The translations under genes were made by a program, and so were the position numbers. The notes below the pieces were generated by a model. The model had not been told where the DNA came from and searched no databases. It saw nothing but the letters and a program-made list of their open reading frames with translations. DNA of 57,771 nt from Prevotella sp. (GTDB taxonomy: Bacteria > Bacteroidota > Bacteroidia > Bacteroidales > Bacteroidaceae): contig JAFVGN010000023.1 in NCBI GenBank assembly GCA_017474925.1, forward strand, positions 1-57,771. Direction: 5' to 3'. Of this stretch, positions 48,421-55,268 are shown in pieces (position 1 is the first letter of the stretch; each line of letters opens with the position of its first letter).

Positions 48421-48810
48421 ATGATGAAAAAAGTAATCAACACGTCAAAGGCTCCTGCTGCCATTGGCCCGTACAGTCAGGCCATCAAAGTAGGTAATCT
48501 TGTATTTACTTCTGGCCAGATTCCCATCAATCCAGCCACTGGCAGTTTTGTTGAGGGAGGTATCAAAGAACAAACCCGCCAGTCACTAACCAACGTGAAG
48601 GCTATTCTGGAAGAAGCTGGTCTGACAATGGCTCATGTGGTAAAGACTACGGTTTTCATGGCTGACATGAATGACTTTGCCGACATGAATGCTGTCTATG
48701 CAGAGTTTTTCTCAGAGCCATATCCAGCACGTTCCGCTGTGGCTGTGAAGACTTTGCCCAAAGGCGCTTTGGTTGAAATAGAAGTTGTGGCTGGGACAGC
48801 ATTGGCATAG
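48421..48810 (+). CDS. ridA: RidA enamine/imine deaminase
   Basis: The 129-residue protein (128 if the second Met is used) removes reactive 2-aminoacrylate and related enamines. It has the full YjgF/RidA pattern: [48 protein letters not shown] and the ligand Arg in [21 protein letters not shown]. It has an unusually long leader of about 150 nt. Confidence 0.95.
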   Translation: MMKKVINTSKAPAAIGPYSQAIKVGNLVFTSGQIPINPATGSFVEGGIKEQTRQSLTNVKAILEEAGLTMAHVVKTTVFMADMNDFADMNAVYAEFFSEPYPARSAVAVKTLPKGALVEIEVVAGTALA

Positions 48811-48841
48811 GACAGTCTCACATTTCCTTCGAAGAAGGCAG

Positions 48842-48933
48842 GCTCTAGCCATACTCTAGGCATACTGTTTGAGTATGGCTAGAAGCAGCCTAGAAGCAAC
48901 TTAAAAGCAGCCTAGAGTATGGCTAGAGTATGT
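48842..48933. repeat. Inverted and tandem AGCCTAGA/AGTATGGCTAGA repeats
   Basis: CTCTAGCCATACTCTA (48843-48858) has a perfect 16-bp inverted copy at 48913-48928. Between them are AGTATGGCTAGA and AGCAGCCTAGA-type units with a period near 11. Intergenic, between ridA and the Nudix gene. Confidence 0.7.
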
Positions 48934-49011
48934 GAAAGGGAAGAATGGCCCCAGGTGGGAGAAAAGAACTTCGTTGTCTGAAGAACAGAAAGAAGATTAC
49001 CCATTTAAATT

Positions 49012-49476
49012 ATGAAACAAATAGAAGTTGTAGCAGCGATAATTCGCAAAGGAGATAAGATCTTCGCCACGCAGCGAGGATATGGCGAGTGGAAGGCTGC
49101 GGATAAGCGAGGGCAGAGCGATGCTTGCATCAGTTATGCCGAGCGAGAGCAGGCTCGTCTGGAAGGCAAAGCTGGGTGGGAATTTCCTGGCGGAAAGATG
49201 GAGGCTGGGGAAACACCGAAGGAGGCGCTCGTGAGGGAGATTCGCGAAGAACTGTCTGCGGAGATTAGCGTAGAGGAGTTTCTGTGTACGGTGGAGCATG
49301 ATTATCCAGCCTTTCATCTCACGATGCATTGCTATCTGTGTTCACTAATGACAGAGGCGCTGCATCTGAATGAGCACGAAGCTGCGAAGTGGCTGGGCAA
49401 GGATGAGCTGAATAGCGTGAAGTGGCTGCCTGCGGATGAGAAAGTAGTGGAAACGTTATTACTTTACCATGGATAA
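49012..49476 (+). CDS. Nudix hydrolase (MutT-like) with in-frame repeat insertion
   Basis: The 154-residue protein has a Nudix box GGKMEAGETPKEALVREIREEL. The N-terminus (MKQIEVVAAIIRKGDKIFAT) and end fit 8-oxo-dGTP diphosphatases of about 130 residues. Between RGYGEW and GWEFPGGK, where MutT proteins have a short turn, lie about 25 extra residues (28-52, containing EREQARLE) encoded by the 73-bp repeat. The 3' end overlaps vsr by 8 bp. Confidence 0.88.
   Translation: MKQIEVVAAIIRKGDKIFATQRGYGEWKAADKRGQSDACISYAEREQARLEGKAGWEFPGGKMEAGETPKEALVREIREELSAEISVEEFLCTVEHDYPAFHLTMHCYLCSLMTEALHLNEHEAAKWLGKDELNSVKWLPADEKVVETLLLYHG
49095..49167 (+). repeat. 73-bp interspersed repeat, copy 1 (inside the Nudix gene)
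   Basis: Aligns without gaps to the reverse complement of 50597-50669, 57 of 73 positions identical when counted by eye. The best conserved part is CCGAGCG(A/T)GAGCAGGCTCG. In this orientation it encodes AADKRGQSDACISYAEREQA and RLE. Confidence 0.8.
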
Positions 49477-50026
49477 ACTCTCAGCACAACAGCGACACGC
49501 CAATATGGCAGCAATTCGGTCGAAAGACACGAAGCCTGAGATGATTGTGCGTCGCGGGTTGTGGAAGAGAGGCTTCCGTTATAGGCTGAACCATAAGCGA
49601 TTACCTGGGCATCCGGACCTGGTGCTAAGGAAATACAGGACATGCATCTTTGTGAATGGGTGTTTCTGGCATGGACACGGGGTGACGATGTCACCAGTTG
49701 ATAGTTTAGAGTTGAAAGTTGAGAGTTCTTTGTGCTGTAAGATTCCGAAGACGAACAGGGAGTTCTGGGTGGCGAAAATTCGCAGGAACAAGGAACGGGA
49801 TAAGGAGGAACAGCGGAAGTTGGCGGAGATGGGTTGGCATTGCATCACAGTTTGGGAGTGCGAGCTGAAGCCTTCGAAGCGTGAAGAGACGCTGGACTCG
49901 ATTGCATTCACCTTGAACCATATATGGTTGCAGGATCATGGGGCCAAGACAGTTCCATATCAGAAAGTGGAAGAGGAAAATGAGAATTACCTAAAAGCTG
50001 CGGAGGAAGAAGTAAGCGAGGACTGA
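49469..50026 (+). CDS. vsr: Vsr very-short-patch-repair endonuclease with insertion
   Basis: The 185-residue protein nicks DNA at T:G mismatches. MAAIRSKDTKPEMIVRRGLW, catalytic D50 in LPGHPDLVL, and H68 in FVNGCFWHGH are present. Between HGH and IPKTNREFW, residues 71-90 are extra compared with Vsr proteins, where HGH and PKT are only about ten residues apart. They come from GTTGAAAGTTGAGAG-like repeat DNA. No cytosine methyltransferase gene is nearby, so it may be orphan. Overlaps the Nudix gene. Confidence 0.9.
   Translation: MDKLSAQQRHANMAAIRSKDTKPEMIVRRGLWKRGFRYRLNHKRLPGHPDLVLRKYRTCIFVNGCFWHGHGVTMSPVDSLELKVESSLCCKIPKTNREFWVAKIRRNKERDKEEQRKLAEMGWHCITVWECELKPSKREETLDSIAFTLNHIWLQDHGAKTVPYQKVEEENENYLKAAEEEVSED
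49683..49735. repeat. Repeat-like insertion inside vsr
   Basis: GGTGACGATGTCACC (palindromic, about 49680-49694) is followed by AGTTTAGAGTTGAAAGTTGA-type heptad-like DNA. The reading frame is kept. Confidence 0.5.
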
Positions 50027-50095
50027 GCGATGTTAGTAGTCCATTTCACAAATTCACTTAAAACCAAGGGCAAAGGTACTCATAATTCCACGATT

Positions 50096-50145
50096 ATTTG
50101 TACCTTTGCACCAATTATTAGGATTGTTTATGAAAGATTCGATTA
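50096..50145 (+). promoter_or_regulatory. Promoter and leader of the aminotransferase gene
   Basis: TACCTTTGCA (50100-50109) is followed by ATTATTAGGATTGTTTATGA, closely similar to the leaders at 52.96 kb and 55.54 kb. A 9-codon ORF begins at the end of the motif (MKDSIKDCY). Confidence 0.5.
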
Positions 50146-50162
50146 AAGACTGTTATTGAATA

Positions 50163-51407
50163 ATGAGACCACTTTCCACACGCACGGCAGGCTTCACGGA
50201 CTCCATCATCCGGCGAATGACACGTATCAGCAACCGCTACGAGGCTATCAACCTCTCGCAGGGATTCCCCGACTTCGACCCGCCACGGGAGATTACCGAC
50301 CGTCTGGCAGAGATAGCACCACACGGCCCTCATCAGTATGCAATCACCTGGGGAGCACAGAACTTCCGCGAGGCATTGGCCAAGAAACAGAGCCGCTGGA
50401 CGGGGCTGCCGATAGATGCCAACAAGAACATCGTTGTGACGTGCGGCTCGACGGAGGCGATGATGGCGGCGATGATGACCGTTGTGAACCCAGGCGACAA
50501 GGTGGCTATCTTCTCGCCGTTCTACGAGAACTATACAGCCGACACGATTCTCACAGGGGCCGAGCCAGTATATATCCCGCTCGTACCGCCAACATTGGCT
50601 TCCAGCCGAGCCTGCTCACGCTCGGGAGACTCGAAGCAAGCTTCGGTCTCCTCTCGCTCAATCGCAGCCTTTTCGTTTGATGCCAACCTGATTGAGGATG
50701 CTTTCAGACAGGGAGCCAAGGCGCTGGTGCTGTGCAACCCGTCCAATCCCTGCGGCAAGGTGTTTACTCGCGAGGAGTTGCAGGAGATAGCCGACATCGT
50801 GATTCGATACGACGGTTATGTGATAACAGATGAAGTGTATGAGCACATCGTCTATGCCCCTCACCGGCATGTCTATATCTCCACACTGCCCGGCATGTGG
50901 GAGCGCACCATATCGTGCAGTTCGCTCTCGAAGACCTACTGTATCACGGGCTGGCGATTAGGGTATGTTATTGCCCCAGAACACATCATCGACCGCGTGA
51001 AGAAGGTGCATGATTTTCTGACCGTTGGCGCAGCGGCTCCTCTGATGGAGGCAGCCACCGTCGGACTTTGCTTCCCTGACAGCTACTACGACGAACTACA
51101 GGCACATTATACCCACATGAAGCAGCTCTTCTGCGATGGACTAAGACAGTTTGGACTGACGTTCACTGATCCGCAAGGAGCTTATTACGTGCTACTCGAT
51201 GTCTCTAAGTACGGTGTGAAGGACGACTTGCACTTCTGCGAGTGGCTGGCCGAGCATGTCGGTGTTGGAGCAGTCCCAGGCAGTTGCTTTTTCAGAGAGG
51301 ATGTGAATCACCTGATTCGCTTCCACTTCGCCAAGCGTGACGAGACACTTCTCGCTGCCCTCGATCGCCTCTCAGAAATGGAAGCAAAAGCAAAGAATTA
51401 TCGTTAA
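50163..51407 (+). CDS. PLP-dependent aminotransferase (class I/II) with in-frame repeat insertion
   Basis: The 414-residue fold-type I aminotransferase resembles methionine/kynurenine aminotransferases (YbdL type): INLSQGFPDF, HQYAITWGAQNFREAL, ITDEVYEHIVY, PLP lysine K257 in SLSKTYCITGWRLGY, and LIRFHFAK. After YIPLVPP the family continues directly with FxxD; here residues 145-169 (ASSRACSRSGDSKQASVSSR) are extra, encoded by an inverted copy of the 73-bp repeat found in the Nudix gene. Whether the enzyme tolerates it is unknown, but the frame is intact. Confidence 0.88.
   Translation: MRPLSTRTAGFTDSIIRRMTRISNRYEAINLSQGFPDFDPPREITDRLAEIAPHGPHQYAITWGAQNFREALAKKQSRWTGLPIDANKNIVVTCGSTEAMMAAMMTVVNPGDKVAIFSPFYENYTADTILTGAEPVYIPLVPPTLASSRACSRSGDSKQASVSSRSIAAFSFDANLIEDAFRQGAKALVLCNPSNPCGKVFTREELQEIADIVIRYDGYVITDEVYEHIVYAPHRHVYISTLPGMWERTISCSSLSKTYCITGWRLGYVIAPEHIIDRVKKVHDFLTVGAAAPLMEAATVGLCFPDSYYDELQAHYTHMKQLFCDGLRQFGLTFTDPQGAYYVLLDVSKYGVKDDLHFCEWLAEHVGVGAVPGSCFFREDVNHLIRFHFAKRDETLLAALDRLSEMEAKAKNYR
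50597..50669 (-). repeat. 73-bp interspersed repeat, copy 2 (inside the aminotransferase gene)
   Basis: Inverted relative to copy 1 at 49095-49167. Its minus strand would encode AAIEREETEACFESPEREQA and RLE, aligning residue by residue with copy 1, but the host gene reads the other strand. Confidence 0.8.
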
Positions 51408-51454
51408 GCATCTACTTCTGCGAATACAGATTAACAAGAAGTAAGTATATATGG

Positions 51455-51823
51455 CTATACGACCTCCATACCGAATGGTGACAGGGCCAGCTTTGCCAAG
51501 CGGAAGTGCATCTTTCCCCAAGGGATACCGATGATGGTGATGCAGAGCAGCAGGCCGTAGAAGAGGTGGGTGAGACAGATCCAGATGCCGCCTACGAAGA
51601 ACCACAGTACATTCATGAATATGCTCAGACAGCCTGGCTGCGACTCTTTCCACTTCACCTTCGAGCCAAAGGGCCAGATGGCCAGCATGCCCAACTTCAT
51701 ACTCTGCAAGCCGAACGGGATACCGATGATGGTTATCATCAGAAGCAGTCCTGCGATGAAATACTCAATGGCAGTATGCAGCCCGCCAAAAATTAACCAA
51801 ATGATGTTGCCTAATATCTTCAT
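51455..51823 (-). CDS. YccF-family inner membrane protein
   Basis: The 122-residue protein has two repeated YccF domains: LGNIIWLIFGGLHTAIEYFI with TIIGIPFGLQSMKLG, and MNVLWFFVGGIWICLTHLFY with TIIGIPWGKMHFRLA. There are four predicted membrane helices. Function unknown; some relatives are linked to stress tolerance. Confidence 0.9.
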   Translation of the reverse strand: MKILGNIIWLIFGGLHTAIEYFIAGLLLMITIIGIPFGLQSMKLGMLAIWPFGSKVKWKESQPGCLSIFMNVLWFFVGGIWICLTHLFYGLLLCITIIGIPWGKMHFRLAKLALSPFGMEVV

Positions 51824-51893
51824 GTTCGTTCTCTTTCAATTCTCTGATTATTAGACGTAGGAACAAAGCAGAAAGTTGCACTATATCGTCATT

Positions 51894-51961
51894 TTAATCC
51901 CTAACCAGTATGCAAAAGGTCACGACGTTGATGACTATCAATATAGCAACGCTCCTGTCAT
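51894..51961 (-). pseudogene. Frameshifted 23-codon membrane micro-ORF
   Basis: The ATG overlaps the stop of the lipoprotein gene (ATGA). It reads MTGALLY then stops, but inserting the 4 bases ATCT found in the paralogue at 53909-53980 gives MTGALLYYLIVINVVTFCIL plus VRD, again 23 residues. So this is a copy of that micro-ORF broken by a 4-bp deletion. Confidence 0.55.
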
Positions 51962-52884
51962 TTCAGTTCCTTTGCGGGCCAACCGTAGTCCTGATACATG
52001 GTGGCTGTGAGACCGTGGTCGCGAACGAATATCCGAAGCACATCTGCCCTCTCCACTTCGCGATTATCGGCATCGCTGTGGTGTAGTTGGAACGATTCGA
52101 AGTATTCGCCAAATATCTGCTTGGCACTCGGAAGATAACGAGAGCCATCTTCTACCTGGTCAAAGCGAGACACATAGAAGTTCTCGTCAGTCTTACAGAT
52201 ATGTATCAGCCCTGGATGGCTTCCTCCAGAGACGCATTTCAGCGTGTCGCCCACCTGTTTGTAGTTGTACACCCAGAAATCTCCCCACAGACGGATATCC
52301 GTGGAGTCCTCATCGTTGACAGCTACGATATCAGAGAGAGGTACGGTGTATTCGCCAGGAGCATAGTGCCCAGCAATCTGCTCTGTCAGATAACGCTCAA
52401 GGGCGACGTAGTAATCTTTTACCTGCTCGTTAATCATCACCACCTCCTTGTCGATATACTTCTTGTCGAGAATGACGAGCGATATGGGTTGTGTGCTGTA
52501 TGATTGTGCTTCGCCCACTTTTGCATCATAGAAATAGAAAAGCGTGTCGCCCTTCTCTTCAAGTCTGTCTGGAGTGATTTCCGTGCCAAGATTCGTTACA
52601 GGCAGTACGATGGCCAGCACGAACTGCTTGGTGAAGTCTATTGGTGTAGGCTTGCCATCTTCACCCATAGTTGTTGCCATGCCGAAAAGTTTTCCAAACT
52701 CTTCCGCAGTCGTAATCTTTGGACTTGAAGGTATCTCCTGGCCATTTTTGAAGAAGTAGTTCTTGGCCACCTCAAAAGCCACCTCATTACTTGCTCCGTC
52801 GCCTTCAGCAGGTGCGACTACTTGTTTGTTACCACATGCTGCCAATGCAATCATAGCAGCGAAAACGAATAAAATCTTTTTCAT
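51958..52884 (-). CDS. Secreted lipoprotein of unknown function (308 aa)
   Basis: Starts at 52884 with lipobox FAAMIALAACGNKQ. The mature part has no clear family signature. KITTAEEFGKLFGMATTMGE resembles a MliC- or heat-shock-lipoprotein-like strand, and the C-terminal part YEVQ-like strands bind nothing recognisable. A minus-strand TATCTTTGCA box lies at about 52921-52930, within a duplicated divergent promoter. Confidence 0.75.
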   Translation of the reverse strand: MKKILFVFAAMIALAACGNKQVVAPAEGDGASNEVAFEVAKNYFFKNGQEIPSSPKITTAEEFGKLFGMATTMGEDGKPTPIDFTKQFVLAIVLPVTNLGTEITPDRLEEKGDTLFYFYDAKVGEAQSYSTQPISLVILDKKYIDKEVVMINEQVKDYYVALERYLTEQIAGHYAPGEYTVPLSDIVAVNDEDSTDIRLWGDFWVYNYKQVGDTLKCVSGGSHPGLIHICKTDENFYVSRFDQVEDGSRYLPSAKQIFGEYFESFQLHHSDADNREVERADVLRIFVRDHGLTATMYQDYGWPAKELK

Positions 52885-52919
52885 TTTAATCATATATAAT
52901 TCTCTTTTCAAACTTGAAT

Positions 52920-53020
52920 TGCAAAGATAGTCAAAAATCCCATATTATTCGTACCTTTGCTCCGATTATTAGGATAGTTTAGGATTTATAGCATGAAGGA
53001 ATTACCCTTGGCCTGCATTG
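52920..53020. repeat. Duplicated divergent promoter with crcB-like start, copy A
   Basis: Closely similar to 55500-55600. Both have a minus-strand TA(T/C)CTTTGCA box at the left, a plus-strand TACCTTTGC box, ATTATTAGGATAGTTTAGGA and an ATGAAGGAATTA start. Here the plus-strand frame MKELPLACIAAGRG quickly loses any resemblance to CrcB. Confidence 0.75.
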
Positions 53021-53059
53021 CTGCAGGTCGGGGTCTTGCTGTTTTGAAGTGGAATCACT

Positions 53060-53201
53060 TTATGATACCTCGATGGCCTTGGTGACCTTCTGCTTCGGCT
53101 CGGACTTCGGCATGGTGACGGTCAGGATGCCGTCCTCGACCTTGGCGGCTCCAGCTCTCACACACCAAAAAGCAAGTTATGTGCCGAATGACAAAGTGGC
53201 A
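53060..53201 (-). pseudogene. hsp20 relic: sigma54-like promoter joined to the C-terminal coding end
   Basis: Codons 53060 to about 53155 read AKVEDGILTVTMPKSEPKQK and end AIEVS, which is the conserved C-terminal strand of Hsp20/alpha-crystallin proteins. Directly upstream are CGGCAC-N5-TTGC (53172-53186, sigma54-like) and TGCCACTTTGTCA (53189-53201), matching the groESL upstream motif. The start codon and the N-terminal two thirds of the gene are missing, so an internal deletion fused promoter to tail. Confidence 0.65.
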
Positions 53202-53285
53202 TGCAGATGAGGTCATTATGGCATCGAATTTAAACTACGATAAACATTGCTGCCAATTTCTTAATCTCGTTTAAACATTGGCAGT

Positions 53286-53363
53286 TCAGAAGATGGATGC
53301 CACCAATGAATACAGGTAGCAGCCGAAGCTGACGAGTGCCCATATCATGAGGGCAATGAACAT
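53286..53363 (-). CDS. 25-aa hydrophobic micro-ORF after the exonuclease gene
   Basis: MFIALMIWALVSFGCYLYSL plus VASIF: one likely membrane helix. Its ATG directly follows the exonuclease stop (TAAATG), so ribosomes finishing the exonuclease could reinitiate. Last ORF of the compact operon. It could be a chance ORF, but the same spacing pattern is seen for two other hydrophobic micro-ORFs in this operon. Confidence 0.45.
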   Translation of the reverse strand: MFIALMIWALVSFGCYLYSLVASIF

Positions 53364-53912
53364 TTATAGGATATACAGGGCTATGGCAGCGCAGGCTTCG
53401 GCATCGGCCAGGGCGTGATGATGATTCTGGAGGTCATAGCCGCAGGCAGCTGCAACTGTGTGAAGCTGGTGATTGGGCAGCGAATGGCCGAACTGTCGGC
53501 GGGCGGCTGCAAGGGTATCGTAAAAACGGTAGTCTGGATAATCCATCTGATAGACCTTGAACACTGCTTTCAGACATCCTTCATCGAAACGGGCATTGTG
53601 AGCCACGAAAGGAACGGATGCTATCTGATAACGGAGATCATCGATAGGTTGGTCAGAGAAATAAACATCAGCGATGCATTCCTCCAATTTCTCCCATACT
53701 TTTGAAAATACAGGTGCATCGTCCGTATCGCATTGGCTCAGTCCATGTACCCGCTGACACCAGTAATTGTAGTAGTTCGGCTCCGGCTGTATAAGACTAT
53801 AGAAACTGTCAGCCACCTGACCATTACGCACCATGACCACTCCTATGGAGCAGACACTCGACGGTTGCTGATTGGCCGTCTCGAAGTCTATGGCAATGAA
53901 GTCCCGGATCAT
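53364..53912 (-). CDS. DnaQ-like 3'-5' exonuclease
   Basis: The 182-residue DEDDh exonuclease starts at MIRDFIAIDFETAN (ATG 53912), giving the first Asp/Glu pair (D9, E11). FVAHNARFDEGCL supplies the second Asp, and HHALADAEACAAIAL the catalytic His and last Asp. It resembles the epsilon-like exonucleases that stand alone in Bacteroidetes. The start overlaps the 23-aa micro-ORF stop (ATGA). The frame open further upstream does not belong to it. Confidence 0.88.
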   Translation of the reverse strand: MIRDFIAIDFETANQQPSSVCSIGVVMVRNGQVADSFYSLIQPEPNYYNYWCQRVHGLSQCDTDDAPVFSKVWEKLEECIADVYFSDQPIDDLRYQIASVPFVAHNARFDEGCLKAVFKVYQMDYPDYRFYDTLAAARRQFGHSLPNHQLHTVAAACGYDLQNHHHALADAEACAAIALYIL

Positions 53913-53980
53913 GAGATGAAATAAATGAAGGTCACGATGTTGATGACTATCAGATAATATAGCAGAGCGTTTGCTATCAT
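53909..53980 (-). CDS. 23-aa membrane micro-ORF between two operon genes
   Basis: MIANALLYYLIVINIVTFIY plus FIS. It overlaps the upstream gene stop and the downstream exonuclease start by ATGA on both sides, a strong sign of translational coupling. It resembles the N-terminal helix of DUF1294 proteins, so a truncated DUF1294 gene is an alternative origin. A frameshifted paralogue of the same length lies at 51894-51961. Confidence 0.55.
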   Translation of the reverse strand: MIANALLYYLIVINIVTFIYFIS

Positions 53981-54468
53981 TGCTTTTTCTTTTTAATATC
54001 ACGATAGTCAGAGAGCAGATTCCAAATACCATCTTCTGATAGTACTCCGCGTTTGAGGTCAAGGGGAAGATTCCCTGCTTCATCAGCAGCAAAGTCCAGT
54101 TTCCACAACTCACTGCCATAGTATTTGCTGAGTTCGGCAACATCTTCTTTGATAGCCTTCAACGAAACAGCAGACCCATCCTTGATGGCTGCCAAGGCAT
54201 TATTGAAGCGTTGTTCCATCCACTTGATTCGCTCAATTTGCAAAAGCTCACAAATCGCGTCCTCTCTGATAATCTTTGGTGCAGACTTACCTGCCAAAAC
54301 CAATACCTTTTGGCCATTGCGGTAGATATGTAGCTGGCGAGAACGGACAACTGCAGTCAGTTCTGGATCATCCTGCATAGCTATCCAAAGAGAATGATAT
54401 ATGCCATCCTTTTCGAATAGCTTGCGTTGCAGGTGCGAACACATATTTGTGGTGTCAATCGTCAGCAT
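53977..54468 (-). CDS. Protein of unknown function (163 aa), compact operon
   Basis: No family recognised. The N-terminal half (HLQRKLFEKDGIYHSLWIAM, RQLHIYRNGQKVLVLAGKSA) is mixed alpha/beta; the C-terminal half is helical and ends in a lysine run (DIKKKKQ). The start is 2 bp after the 44-aa membrane ORF, and the stop overlaps the next ATG. Confidence 0.72.
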   Translation of the reverse strand: MLTIDTTNMCSHLQRKLFEKDGIYHSLWIAMQDDPELTAVVRSRQLHIYRNGQKVLVLAGKSAPKIIREDAICELLQIERIKWMEQRFNNALAAIKDGSAVSLKAIKEDVAELSKYYGSELWKLDFAADEAGNLPLDLKRGVLSEDGIWNLLSDYRDIKKKKQ

Positions 54469-54470
54469 AC

Positions 54471-54605
54471 TTAATCAAACAGCTTCTTCCAAATCCACAA
54501 TACTATTACAGCACCAATGACGCAGAACACGAAGTTGGTGAGATAGCCTACCAAGATGCCAGTCAGTATAGGCCAGGCCGTGAAGTCTGCAATTTGTTCT
54601 AACAT
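54471..54605 (-). CDS. 44-aa membrane protein, compact operon
   Basis: MLEQIADFTAWPILTGILVG then YLTNFVFCVIGAVIVLWIWK and KLFD: two short or one long membrane helix with a basic end. It begins 1 bp after the stop of the 176-aa gene and ends 2 bp before the next gene. Context supports a real gene although the length is small. Confidence 0.6.
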   Translation of the reverse strand: MLEQIADFTAWPILTGILVGYLTNFVFCVIGAVIVLWIWKKLFD

Positions 54606-54606
54606 A

Positions 54607-55137
54607 TCAGTTCATCTTCGTCATGTGATAGCCCATTCGTTTCAACTGCATTGCGGCTCCAAACAGGTAGAGCTGGTGCAGGCAGGCCACATAGCCGTTG
54701 AAGGCCTCCTTCGTGCCAGGTTCGAGCCGCTGGTGCATCAGAGCATTATAGACCCGCGAGGCACACTCGCCAGTCACCTTTTCTAGAACGGTGTAGTCCA
54801 CACCCTGCAACATCAGCACCTCCTCGCGGATGTATTCGTCCATCGCATCGTAGCCCCGCTTGTCGCGCATATAGGCGTAAAGGTCTTCAATCTTTGAGTA
54901 TATTTCCCATTCCGTGTCCCACATCTTGGCTACAGCCATGCCGATATACATCATCCAGCCGAGCGAGGCCGATGGGAAGTCTTGAAACTCGCGGATGCCA
55001 TCGGGGATGTAGGACTTGGCTATCTCCTCCCACTTCTCTTTCACATCGGGACACTCAGGCATCCTTTCATCCACCTCCTTCATGCTCAGCAGGAACTGAT
55101 GCAGGTCTTTTCTCAATTGCTCTTCAAAATCCTCCAT
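54607..55137 (-). CDS. Conserved protein of unknown function (176 aa), compact operon
   Basis: A helical, soluble protein (EEQLRKDLHQFLLSMKEVDE, FPSASLGWMMYIGMAVAKMW, DKRGYDAMDEYIREEVLMLQ). I recall no assigned function. The ATG lies 5 bp after the stop of the 41-aa ORF. Confidence 0.75.
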   Translation of the reverse strand: MEDFEEQLRKDLHQFLLSMKEVDERMPECPDVKEKWEEIAKSYIPDGIREFQDFPSASLGWMMYIGMAVAKMWDTEWEIYSKIEDLYAYMRDKRGYDAMDEYIREEVLMLQGVDYTVLEKVTGECASRVYNALMHQRLEPGTKEAFNGYVACLHQLYLFGAAMQLKRMGYHMTKMN

Positions 55138-55142
55138 ATTTA

Positions 55143-55268
55143 TTATAGCATCTTTTCAAGTATCTCCACAGCCTTGGTGATGTCCTCCTGAAACCGTTTG
55201 TGGTCGCGGAGGAGCCCCCTTGGCGGAAGCCGCAGCCCCCGTTTGTCGGGGGCGCTCCGTGTTATCAT
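55143..55268 (-). CDS. 41-aa ORF carrying a GC-rich hairpin repeat, compact operon
   Basis: Begins by ATGA overlap with DUF4250. It reads MITRSAPDKRGLRLPPRGLL then RDHKRFQEDITKAVEILEKM and L. The last part looks like a genuine helical protein end, while the first is encoded by a GC-rich palindromic repeat unlike the neighbours. Probably a small gene disrupted or extended by a repeat insertion that keeps the frame. Confidence 0.45.
   Translation of the reverse strand: MITRSAPDKRGLRLPPRGLLRDHKRFQEDITKAVEILEKML
55209..55258. repeat. GC-rich palindromic repeat
   Basis: GCCCCCG/CGGGGGC and GGAGCCCCC/GGGGGCGCTCC arms with a nested GGCGGAAGCCGC hairpin. Composition differs sharply from the surrounding genes. 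Confidence 0.65.

Noticed and set aside
53913-54143. N-terminal extension of the exonuclease frame
   Set aside because: It overlaps the 163-aa gene in another frame and precedes the conserved MIRDFIAIDFET start, which has an ATGA junction.
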